Below, one piece after another: positions 7,162 to 14,629 of a DNA stretch of 64,000 bases. The notes beneath the pieces are model-generated. The model was not told where the DNA came from, made no database searches, and worked only from the letters and a program-made list of their open reading frames with translations. The DNA is taken from positions 1 through 64,000 of the forward strand of contig QFQQ01000014.1 of assembly GCA_003243445.1 (NCBI GenBank). The letters run 5' to 3'. The stretch's first letter is position 1. Each line of letters begins with the position of its first letter. This stretch comes from Citrobacter freundii (lineage in GTDB: Bacteria > Bacteroidota > Bacteroidia > Chitinophagales > Chitinophagaceae). The position numbers and the translations under genes were made by a program.

Positions 7162-8250
7162 ATGGCCAAGCCCACCACCTCGCGGAGAAGATTATTTTTC
7201 CGTGCAACAACTATTTTTATTTCTTTCCTTTATTTACTGGTCTGTATTGTTCCATACTTTAACGCGGGCGACTTTTGGTTTGTCGCACCGCTTGGGTTGA
7301 TCTTCCCGTTTTTGCTTGCACTACTTTTTTTATTTCTGCTGATTGAGGTTTTCCGGCGTTCGAAGTGGGCGTTGATCCTGTTGGCGGTGATCTTGCTCGG
7401 TGTCCAGCAGATTTCGTGGACGTTTGGGGTTCATTTTTTTGCCAGGAAGTTTGACCGGATCAAGGAAGACGGCGATCTGCGTGTGATGACGTGGAATGTT
7501 TTCCGCTGGGATGAGAAACGTAAGCCTCATGAGGAAACCAGTTCCCGCAATTTGATGATGGATGCGGTGGAGCAACAGTATGCGGACGTACTTTGTTTCC
7601 AGGAATTTTTTCAGCCTTATTCGTCTTCCTATCAGGACAACCTGAAAAAGCTATCGGATATGGGCTATCCATATAGTTATTTTTATCCGACATCCAGTAT
7701 AGTGAAGGGACATTTTAAATTTGGAATGGCAATTGTATCACGATATCCCATTATTGATTCGGCAAAATTCAGTTTTGGGCAAACGCCCCATTCAGAGGGT
7801 TTGATGTATGCTGATATAAAAACAGGCGGAAAGGTATTCAGGATTTTCTCCGTACACATGGAGTCGTTCAGAATGGGAAAGTGGGGGTATTTTGATGGTG
7901 TTGAAGGAAAGGGCTCTTTAAGTACGCTGTCCAGGCTGAAAGGTGCTTACAGTTACCGAAGTGGTCAGGCCGATCTGGTAAGAAGCATCATTGATCAAAG
8001 TCCTTATCCGGTTATTTTATGCGGGAACCTTGGTGACATTCCGAATTCCTATGCATATAATACGGTGAAAAAGGATCTGAAGGATGCATTTATTCAGAAG
8101 GGTGCAGGACTCGGAGCAACGTTCAAACATTTGTCTCCGACATTAAGACTGGACTATGTGTTAGTTGATCCTTCCCTGAAAGTTGAGCAGTTTGATTCAC
8201 CCAGGCTGCCCTACTCTGACCATTATCCCCTGATCGTAGATATACGATAG
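7162..8250 (+). CDS. Membrane-anchored endonuclease/exonuclease/phosphatase-family protein
   Basis: This 362-aa protein has three predicted membrane helices in the first 90 residues, then an EEP (DNase I-like) domain. The family motifs MTWNV, LCFQEFF (metal-binding Glu), FSVHMES and the final SDHYPLIVD are present. The usual GDFN catalytic segment reads CGNLGDIP, so both the Asp and the Asn of the DxN motif appear changed (to Asn and Gly). Family members cleave phosphodiesters in nucleic acids, lipids or sugars; this one may have altered or lost activity. The start is set by the promoter box at 7133. It is probably monocistronic. Confidence 0.7.
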   Translation: MAKPTTSRRRLFFRATTIFISFLYLLVCIVPYFNAGDFWFVAPLGLIFPFLLALLFLFLLIEVFRRSKWALILLAVILLGVQQISWTFGVHFFARKFDRIKEDGDLRVMTWNVFRWDEKRKPHEETSSRNLMMDAVEQQYADVLCFQEFFQPYSSSYQDNLKKLSDMGYPYSYFYPTSSIVKGHFKFGMAIVSRYPIIDSAKFSFGQTPHSEGLMYADIKTGGKVFRIFSVHMESFRMGKWGYFDGVEGKGSLSTLSRLKGAYSYRSGQADLVRSIIDQSPYPVILCGNLGDIPNSYAYNTVKKDLKDAFIQKGAGLGATFKHLSPTLRLDYVLVDPSLKVEQFDSPRLPYSDHYPLIVDIR

Positions 8251-8333
8251 GCCTGATGGCAACGGTTCACTCATAAAATACCACACTTTATACTCTAAAT
8301 GTAGTATTTTATAAAAAAAGACAGCAATTTCTA

Positions 8334-8362
8334 TTGCATTTGGAAGAAAGTTTATACTTTAG
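8334..8362 (+). promoter_or_regulatory. Candidate promoter for the EPS-priming genes
   Basis: TTG at 8334-8336 and TACTTTAG at 8355-8362 fit a Bacteroidota -33/-7 pair with an 18-bp spacer. The last bases (TTAG rather than TTTG) deviate from consensus, as in the promoter at 14413-14443. It would give a leader of roughly 210 nt before the gene at 8582. Confidence 0.45.
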
Positions 8363-8581
8363 AGTCGTCAATTAGTAGAACGTAACATCTCCCCCGGGAA
8401 CTTACTATCCCGGTACCTCTGATAAACCGTATTTTTCCGATTTCTTGCTTTTCCACCATCCTAGATCAAAATCAGAGTGCTTTTACAGGCTTTACCTTTT
8501 AGTACTTGTTCCAATTCCGTGATTACACACGACTAGTATCTGTATTTTATTGAAACTGGCACGCCAGCAACCCTAGTAATT
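8363..8581 (+). other. Long untranslated leader of the pseudo-receiver gene
   Basis: No credible gene is present here. A small hairpin (CCGGGA, 8-nt loop, TCCCGG, near 8394-8413) is the only clear structure. The length suggests a regulated leader, for example RNA-binding or antitermination control as known for Bacteroides capsule operons, but no known riboswitch was recognised. Confidence 0.35.
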
Positions 8582-8965
8582 ATGCGTAGGAACATTTTAA
8601 GTATTAATGGCAACAAGCCCATGAATTTTCTTTTGCAAACGGTATTGTCTCCCAGATACAATTTTACCGCTGTGACAGATGCATATCAGGGCATGAATGA
8701 ACTGAGAAGACAGGATGAAGTGGAGGCGGTAATTGTCGATCTGGATTTTCACACACAGGAGAACCTGGACTTTATTCAACACGTAAAAACGAGTGGCCTC
8801 TATCAGGACACAGCTGTTATTGTACTAACGAGCAATAACAATGAATACAAGGATAAGATCGACGCGACACAGGTTGCAAACATGTTCTACAAACCTTTTA
8901 GTCCGCTCGATATGTTAAAAAGTATTGACGATTTGCTATATGAAAAATCATCAAACGTATTTTAA
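8582..8965 (+). CDS. Degenerate response-regulator receiver domain (stand-alone)
   Basis: The 127-aa protein is a single receiver (CheY-like) fold with no output domain. Asp53 in VIVDLDF is at the phospho-acceptor strand, Thr83 is in VIVLTS, and Lys104-Pro105 are in MFYKPF, as in active receivers. The N-terminal acidic pair that binds Mg2+ is missing: the strand reads ILSINGN where ILxVDD is expected. It is therefore likely a pseudo-receiver that works by protein binding rather than phosphotransfer. It is 22 bp upstream of the sugar transferase gene, itself fused to a receiver-like domain, which suggests control of polysaccharide initiation. Confidence 0.75.
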   Translation: MRRNILSINGNKPMNFLLQTVLSPRYNFTAVTDAYQGMNELRRQDEVEAVIVDLDFHTQENLDFIQHVKTSGLYQDTAVIVLTSNNNEYKDKIDATQVANMFYKPFSPLDMLKSIDDLLYEKSSNVF

Positions 8966-8987
8966 CAGTAAACATTAAACCTATTAC

Positions 8988-10136
8988 ATGAATTCTGCTA
9001 CTTACCCTATCAGTGTTGAGACCGGAACACCATGGCAAACTTTTAAGTTTACTGTGATCGAGCCGGCTACGGAAGGCAAGACATTGTCATTCCTTTACAT
9101 TGGTCAACATGAAGAACACGCTTCACTGGCTGCTCAGTTTACAAGCGGAGAATCGACGCATTCGATATTAAAAGCCCAGTCGATCCTGGAAGGCCTTCGC
9201 CGGAGCTCGGTGCCAGACGCTATCTTTATAGATGTGCCGCTGAACAAGGCTGAGCTGATCCGTTTCAATAATTTTCTTAAAGAAAAAGGCCTGGACGCCC
9301 GGACCGTGATTTTTTACGCAAGCCGCCGCCTGGATGCCGAAAAAGTGAAATACCTGAAGAAAAATGAACTGGTCGACGATATAGTGGACATCGAATCTTC
9401 AGAAGTCAACTATGGCGTGAAAGTATTATTCCTGAAAAGAATGAAGATCCGTCTCTCCGGGTTGAGTGTAAGCCGTGAAGACTCTACGCAGGCTGCAGAA
9501 GAAAGAAAGGCTCCGAAATTCTATTTCATCAAAAGACTGATAGATATCATGCTGGCGTCTGCAGCGATCATCCTGCTGTTGCCTGTATTCATTGTGATCG
9601 CTATCGCGATCAAACTGGAGTCCAGAGGGTCTATCATGTATATCTCTCCGCGCGCAGGTAAAGGGTTTCGCGTGTTCAAATTCTATAAATTCCGCACAAT
9701 GGAAGTGGGTGCCGATAAGAAGATCCAGCAACTGGCTCACCTGAACCAATACCAGGATTCTAAAGGCGGCGCAAGCTTCGTAAAGATCAATAACGATCCG
9801 CGTGTGACCCGTCTTGGCAAAGTGCTGCGCAAAACCAGCCTCGACGAAATCCCCCAATTATTCAACGTAGTTAAAGGTGACATGTCCCTCGTTGGTAACC
9901 GCCCGCTGCCTTTATATGAAGCAGCAACGCTTACGACGAACGACTGTGTAGAACGCTTCATGGCTGATGCAGGCATCACCGGTCTGTGGCAGATCAAGAA
10001 AAGAGGTAAAGAAGACATGTCCGTTGAAGAAAGGATCAGTCTGGATATCTCCTACGCACGAAAGGCCAATGTAGCGTATGATCTGTGGATCATGGCTAAA
10101 ACGCCAACGATCCTGTTTCAGAAAAGTAATGCCTGA
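8988..10136 (+). CDS. Receiver-like domain fused to EPS-priming sugar-phosphate transferase
   Basis: The protein has 382 aa. Residues 1-165 have alternating strands and helices like a receiver (FLYIGQHEE, DAIFIDVPL, TVIFYAS) but lack the acidic pair and the conserved Lys. Residues from about 175 are a bacterial sugar transferase of the WbaP/PglC type: one membrane segment (ASAAIILLLPVFIVIAIAIK), FKFYKFRTM, then RVTRLGKVLRKTSLDEIPQL, GDMSLVGNRPL and GITGLWQI. It would move a sugar-1-phosphate from a nucleotide sugar to undecaprenyl phosphate, starting EPS assembly. The N-terminal pseudo-receiver is unusual compared with the membrane-spanning or CoA-binding-type N-termini of other family members. 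TTAAACCTATTAC precedes the ATG. Confidence 0.88.
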   Translation: MNSATYPISVETGTPWQTFKFTVIEPATEGKTLSFLYIGQHEEHASLAAQFTSGESTHSILKAQSILEGLRRSSVPDAIFIDVPLNKAELIRFNNFLKEKGLDARTVIFYASRRLDAEKVKYLKKNELVDDIVDIESSEVNYGVKVLFLKRMKIRLSGLSVSREDSTQAAEERKAPKFYFIKRLIDIMLASAAIILLLPVFIVIAIAIKLESRGSIMYISPRAGKGFRVFKFYKFRTMEVGADKKIQQLAHLNQYQDSKGGASFVKINNDPRVTRLGKVLRKTSLDEIPQLFNVVKGDMSLVGNRPLPLYEAATLTTNDCVERFMADAGITGLWQIKKRGKEDMSVEERISLDISYARKANVAYDLWIMAKTPTILFQKSNA

Positions 10137-10177
10137 TCTACCTCAGGTTCAGCAAAACATATAGACCATTTGAAAAG

Positions 10178-10212
10178 CCGGGGAACCTACCCAAATCCTG
10201 GGTTCCCCTTTC
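10178..10212 (+). terminator. Terminator after the priming transferase
   Basis: GGGGAACC (10180-10187) pairs with GGTTCCCC (10201-10208) and is followed by a short T-run. It separates the two-gene priming unit from the next operon. Confidence 0.6.
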
Positions 10213-10361
10213 CTGTTGTAGAACAGAAAGCCGATGATTTAAAAGTCGAAAAATTAATAGACCCGATGGGATGGAAAGCGCGAGTCAGGCTCCGGGCCTT
10301 TAAACTTTTAGACATGTTGGATTTATAGTAGAACTACGATAGGACTTTTCAGTATTATTAT

Positions 10362-10369
10362 TAATTTTG
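10362..10369 (+). promoter_or_regulatory. Promoter -7 box of the GT2 operon
   Basis: TAATTTTG is a full match to TAnnTTTG, 29 bp before the ATG at 10398. No clear -33 TTG was found at the ideal distance. Confidence 0.55.
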
Positions 10370-10397
10370 CGGCACCGTACCATTAAACAAACTCTAA

Positions 10398-11312
10398 ATG
10401 TCAACAAGGGATAATATTCCATTGGTTTCAATTGTGACGCTCAATTGGAATGCAACCGAAGTCACTTGTGAGTTTTTGGAGTCGAGCCGTAATCTGACGT
10501 ATGAGAACTATGAGATCCTGGTGTGTGATATGAATTCCACGGAGGATCCGACCGCCAAACTTCAAAGCCTGAACGTCCCCCACACCCGCATTTTGCGGAG
10601 TGACACGAACAGGGGTTTTTCCGGTGGTAATAACTGGGGAATCCGTCAGGCAAAAGGCGATTATATCTTTATCGTAAACAACGATACCGAACTTACTCCT
10701 GATATCCTTCAACAGCTTTTAGCTCCCTTCCAACAAGATCCGCTGATCGGAGTGACTTGTCCTAAAATCCGTTTCTATTATAACCGTTCTGTGATCCAGT
10801 ATGCCGGATTCAACCCCATCAATCTGTATACAGGCCGTACGACAGCGATCGGTAATAAAGAAGAGGACAAAGGCCAGCACGATACACCACGCTATACAGC
10901 CGGCGCCCATGGTTGCGCCATGATGGTCAAAAAAGAAGTAATTGAAAAGACAGGTGCTTTTCCTGAGGTATTCTTTCTGTACTATGAGGAGTGGGACTGG
11001 AGTGCAAGAATACTGAAAGCCGGGTACAAAATATATTATCAGCCGGAAGCACTTATTTATCATAAAGAATCGATTTCTGTAGGTAAGGCAAGCCCCATGA
11101 AAGTGTATTACCAGACAAGGAACAGGATACTTTTCATGCGAAGAAATTCAGGAAAAAAGGAACTTTTCGTTTTCCTCGCTTTCTACTCCCTTGTTTCCTT
11201 CCCGAAATCGGTCCTGAAGTTTTCGTTGAAAGGCCAGTTCCCTTACCTGAAATCTGTGGTAAAAGGAACTTTCTGGAACCTGAAAGCTTCCACATATTCT
11301 GAAGTGATCTGA
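10398..11312 (+). CDS. GT2 glycosyltransferase (rhamnosyltransferase-like)
   Basis: The 304-aa protein has a GT-A fold: SIVTLNWN at the start, SGGNNWGIRQAKGDYIFIVN, the metal-binding NNDTELTP segment (about residues 95-102), a catalytic-acid region LYYEEWDWSARI and a GYKIYYQPEALIYHK tail typical of WbbL-type family 2 enzymes. It would add a sugar from a nucleotide donor to the lipid-linked repeat unit at the cytosolic membrane face. It is the first gene of a four-gene operon (to 14371). Donor sugar cannot be told. Confidence 0.85.
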   Translation: MSTRDNIPLVSIVTLNWNATEVTCEFLESSRNLTYENYEILVCDMNSTEDPTAKLQSLNVPHTRILRSDTNRGFSGGNNWGIRQAKGDYIFIVNNDTELTPDILQQLLAPFQQDPLIGVTCPKIRFYYNRSVIQYAGFNPINLYTGRTTAIGNKEEDKGQHDTPRYTAGAHGCAMMVKKEVIEKTGAFPEVFFLYYEEWDWSARILKAGYKIYYQPEALIYHKESISVGKASPMKVYYQTRNRILFMRRNSGKKELFVFLAFYSLVSFPKSVLKFSLKGQFPYLKSVVKGTFWNLKASTYSEVI

Positions 11313-11346
11313 TCCGTTCAGTCAATAAAATAATTGAAATAGAGCA

Positions 11347-12477
11347 ATGAAAAAAAAGGTGTTACAATGTATCCGTCAGGGAAAAATAGGAGGAGGGGAA
11401 TCTCACCTGCTCAACCTTGTAGAAGCCCTGGACAGGTCAAAATATGATCCGGTTGTACTCTCCTTTACTGACGGACCAATGATCAAGACGCTGGAAGACA
11501 TGAATGTGCCGACGCGTATTATTCATACTGAGCGTCCGTTTGACTTTACTAAATGGAAACAGGTGAAGTCTTTGCTGATCCAGGAAAAAGTGGAGTTGAT
11601 CCATGCACATGGAACACGCGCCAATTCAAATGTGATCTGGGCTGCCCGTTCACTCGGAATTCCGGTCATTTACACAATTCATGGATGGTCTTTCCACCAG
11701 GATCAGGGACCTTTGTTGAAACGCATGCGCATCATGGGAGAGAAGTATCTGACAAGTAAAACGGATATCAATATCTCTGTATCGTTGTCCAATCAGCGCG
11801 CCGGACAGGACCTGATCAAAGGATTCCAGTCGAGGATCGTAAACTATGGTATCGATCAGAAAAAGTTTGATCCCAGCCGCAGCTATCCTGACATCCGCAA
11901 ACAGCTTAACATACCTGAAGGGAAAACGCTGGTCTTATTTATCGCGCGTTTCACTTCACACAAGCAGCCGCTCGCACTGATCAAGGCCTTTGCAAAAGCA
12001 GTTTCGCAAAACCCCGATCTTCACCTGCTGATGGTGGGCGATGGTGATCAGAAAGAAGAAGGGATCCGCCTGATCGATGAACTGGGCATCAAGGAACATG
12101 TAACGATGGAGAACTTCCGCCAGGATGTGCCGGCGGTTCTTGCATCTGCTGATATATTCGTGCTGCCTTCTCTCTGGGAAGGATTGCCGATCGCTTTGCT
12201 TGAAGCTCTTACCATGGGCAAAGCGATCATCGCTTCAAATGTCGATGGCACCTGCGATGTGATCGAACACGGAAAAAATGGCCTGCTGGTTGAAACTGAC
12301 GGACTGGTTGAAAATCTCGTTCAACCACTGGTCATGCTGAGCAAAGACAGGCAACTGCAGCAACAACTCAGTAAGAATGCCTTTGCCACTGTTCATGAAA
12401 AATTCACCGTCAGTTTGATGATGGAGAAGATCGAAAAACTTTATAACGAATTACTTTATAAACAATCCCTAAATTGA
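11347..12477 (+). CDS. GT4 glycosyltransferase
   Basis: The 376-aa protein has two Rossmann-like halves (GT-B). The N-terminal half carries RQGKIGGGESHLLNLVEAL (acceptor side). The C-terminal half carries VLFIARFTSHKQP and then FVLPSLWEGLPIALLEA, the ExxxxxxxE nucleotide-sugar binding motif of GT4 retaining enzymes, followed by GKAIIAS and EHGKNGLLV. It is probably an EPS repeat-unit glycosyltransferase. Seven bases separate it from the methyltransferase gene, so the two are co-transcribed. Confidence 0.87.
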   Translation: MKKKVLQCIRQGKIGGGESHLLNLVEALDRSKYDPVVLSFTDGPMIKTLEDMNVPTRIIHTERPFDFTKWKQVKSLLIQEKVELIHAHGTRANSNVIWAARSLGIPVIYTIHGWSFHQDQGPLLKRMRIMGEKYLTSKTDINISVSLSNQRAGQDLIKGFQSRIVNYGIDQKKFDPSRSYPDIRKQLNIPEGKTLVLFIARFTSHKQPLALIKAFAKAVSQNPDLHLLMVGDGDQKEEGIRLIDELGIKEHVTMENFRQDVPAVLASADIFVLPSLWEGLPIALLEALTMGKAIIASNVDGTCDVIEHGKNGLLVETDGLVENLVQPLVMLSKDRQLQQQLSKNAFATVHEKFTVSLMMEKIEKLYNELLYKQSLN

Positions 12478-12484
12478 TACGAGG

Positions 12485-13243
12485 ATGGAATACCAAAAAA
12501 TTACTGATATCAAGAGATTGAAGTTCATTATTAAGGCACTGCACGATAAACTCCCCAAAGGTGCCGAAATACTTGATGTGGGTTGCGGAAACGGTATTAT
12601 TTCCCGCAGTCTCGGTAAAGAAGGATTTAATGTAAAAGGCGTTGACGTAAGCGACAAAGCGATTGAAAAGGCGACTGCACTGAATACGTTCCCCAATGTG
12701 CGTTTTGAAGTGATGAGCGCGGAGCAACTGATCGCTGACGGGCAAAAATACCACGCAGTGATCTGCAGCGAAGTGCTGGAGCACCTGAATGAGCCAAGCA
12801 AATTGCTTGTTTCCTTACAGCAATTGTTGCATGATGACGGTATCCTGATCGTGACGGTGCCGAACGGCAAAGGACCCCGCGAAACATTTGTAACGCGTCC
12901 GATGATCGCATTGCAGAAAAAGCAGAACTGGGTCTGGAAAGCCATGCTGAAAATTAAAAGTGCATTGGGTTATAAAGGAACAACGATCCAGTCCGATGCA
13001 GCAGATCTTACGCATATCCAGTTTTTCACCCGTAAGTCGTTAAGTAAACTCGCTGGAGAGAACAAATTCCAGATCCAGCGCTTTGGCAAAACGAATTTTG
13101 TAGAGGATGTGTTCCCGTTCTCGATGGTGACAAAACGTGTGAAATTTCTTCAGAAAGCGGACTGCGCTTTTGCAGAGATATTGCCTTACAACTTTACAGG
13201 AGGCTTCCTTACTGTATGGACAAAATCAGATACCAAAAAGTAA
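12485..13243 (+). CDS. Class I SAM-dependent methyltransferase
   Basis: The 252-aa protein carries the SAM-binding motif ILDVGCGNGIISRSL (about residues 34-48), GVDVSDKAIEKA, and AVICSEVLEHLNEPSKLL, the UbiG/methyltransferase-11 arrangement. Placed between a GT4 and an acyltransferase, it most likely methylates a sugar of the EPS repeat or its lipid carrier. The C-terminal 90 residues hold a hydrophobic region that might contact the membrane. The target atom is unknown. Confidence 0.82.
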   Translation: MEYQKITDIKRLKFIIKALHDKLPKGAEILDVGCGNGIISRSLGKEGFNVKGVDVSDKAIEKATALNTFPNVRFEVMSAEQLIADGQKYHAVICSEVLEHLNEPSKLLVSLQQLLHDDGILIVTVPNGKGPRETFVTRPMIALQKKQNWVWKAMLKIKSALGYKGTTIQSDAADLTHIQFFTRKSLSKLAGENKFQIQRFGKTNFVEDVFPFSMVTKRVKFLQKADCAFAEILPYNFTGGFLTVWTKSDTKK

Positions 13244-13249
13244 TTGTTT

Positions 13250-14371
13250 ATGTTAGGAGTTATAGGGAATAAAGTTCGCGGTATAGCGACCCGTCAGGCA
13301 ACGATCACTTATAAACCCGGCAGCTTCGTAAAGGAGTTTGACGGTTGGAGAGGGTTGGGGATGATGTTCGTGTTGCTGGCGCACTACTTTCCGAGCATAT
13401 TTATTGGCTCCTGGGTATTCATGGAAATGTTCTTTGTAATGAGCGGCTTCCTGATCACCGGCATCCTGATCGATGCGAAAGGCAAGTCAGGTTATTATAC
13501 AAAGTTCATGGGGCGCCGGATCGTGCGCGTTTTTCCTGTCTATTATGTTTTCCTCGCTATTATATTTTTTGCCATACCGGCATCCTGGGTGGATCTGAGT
13601 TATTATAAAGATCACCAGGCTTGGTTTTGGTTGTATGGTCAGAACTGGTTGTATGCCACAGAAGGCTGGCCTGCTATGAAAGGATTGCACCATTTATGGT
13701 CTCTTGCGATCGAAGAACAGTTCTATATTGTCTGGCCACTGGTTGTACTGGCATTTTCCAAAAAGGGATTGATCCGGTTCTGTTTATTCCTTTTCGCGTT
13801 CAGTTTTGTATTCCGTAATACGGGCATGAATATGGGATTTGTGATGCCGTTCCCTTATGTGGCTACGCTGGGAAGGATGGAGGGATTGGTACTGGGAGCG
13901 ATTATCGCCGTGCTGGTAAGGACGGACCGTTCGTTCCTCGAACGCTGGGCATTTCCTGTAACAGTGATCTCCGGCGCGATGGCAATACTGTTATTTGCCC
14001 TGAGCGGTACAATGATGTTCCAGGATCCGCTGCAGTACGGGCTTAATTACACGGTAGTGGATATCTTTTTCGCCGGCATGATCACCTTAACCCTGTGTGA
14101 AGGCCAGCTGAAAAATTTCAAGAAGATCTTAAGTATGCCGGTATTTGTCTGGCTTGGCGTAGTGTCGTATTGCATGTATATCCTGCATTATCCCATCCAG
14201 GTAATCGTTGAAACGAACTTCCTTGAAAAGATAAGAGTATCGCTCGGAGGAAGTTATGGTATGGCCAAGTTATCATGCGTGGGCATTGCGCTGATGATCA
14301 CCATAGCGGCAACTTATATATTCCATAAGGTAATTGAACTGCCCTTCTGGAAATTGCGTAAATACATCTGA
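13250..14371 (+). CDS. Membrane O-acyltransferase (acyltransferase 3 family)
   Basis: The 373-aa protein has about ten membrane helices. Near the N-terminus it has EFDGWRGLGMMFVLLAHYF, the (D)GxR...H signature of the acyltransferase-3 (OafA/YrhL-like) family, then FFVMSGFLITG and later LHHLWSLAIEEQFYIVWPL, both family hallmarks. It would O-acetylate or otherwise O-acylate sugars from the cytoplasmic or periplasmic face. The ATG at 13250 is preferred over a TTG at 13244. It is the last gene of the 10398 operon and one of three such enzymes in the EPS locus. Confidence 0.87.
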   Translation: MLGVIGNKVRGIATRQATITYKPGSFVKEFDGWRGLGMMFVLLAHYFPSIFIGSWVFMEMFFVMSGFLITGILIDAKGKSGYYTKFMGRRIVRVFPVYYVFLAIIFFAIPASWVDLSYYKDHQAWFWLYGQNWLYATEGWPAMKGLHHLWSLAIEEQFYIVWPLVVLAFSKKGLIRFCLFLFAFSFVFRNTGMNMGFVMPFPYVATLGRMEGLVLGAIIAVLVRTDRSFLERWAFPVTVISGAMAILLFALSGTMMFQDPLQYGLNYTVVDIFFAGMITLTLCEGQLKNFKKILSMPVFVWLGVVSYCMYILHYPIQVIVETNFLEKIRVSLGGSYGMAKLSCVGIALMITIAATYIFHKVIELPFWKLRKYI

Positions 14372-14412
14372 GGTTGTTAACCGCCTGTTAGCAAAAAAAG
14401 GTCTGACCCGGC

Positions 14413-14443
14413 TTGGAAATAAGTAAAAACGATTATATCTTAG
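14413..14443 (+). promoter_or_regulatory. Promoter of the first giant secreted protein
   Basis: TTG at 14413-14415, a 20-bp spacer and TATCTTAG at 14436-14443 resemble the Bacteroidota -33/-7 promoter. It predicts a leader of about 180 nt. Confidence 0.5.
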
Positions 14444-14473
14444 CCGGCACTTAGTAGCTTCATTATCTCCATT

Positions 14474-14490
14474 CCTATCAGAGATTCCAC
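14474..14490 (+). promoter_or_regulatory. Leader element shared by the two giant-protein genes
   Basis: CCTATCAGAGATTCCAC here matches CCTACCAGAGATTCCAC at 21721-21737 with one difference, and a GAATTCCA follows in both. Each copy lies about 25-31 bp after a promoter box and 130-160 bp before the start codon. It could be a regulatory site or a leftover of the duplication. Confidence 0.5.
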
Positions 14491-14629
14491 TCTTTTTATC
14501 TATCCACTGAATTCCATTTCCAATTTCCTGGCTTGTATTTAAAGTAGACTATGCATGTTTTACAGGCATAATTGTGTCCTGTGGAGCTTCATATATATTG
14601 CTTCCAATTTGTCAACTACAACTATTATT

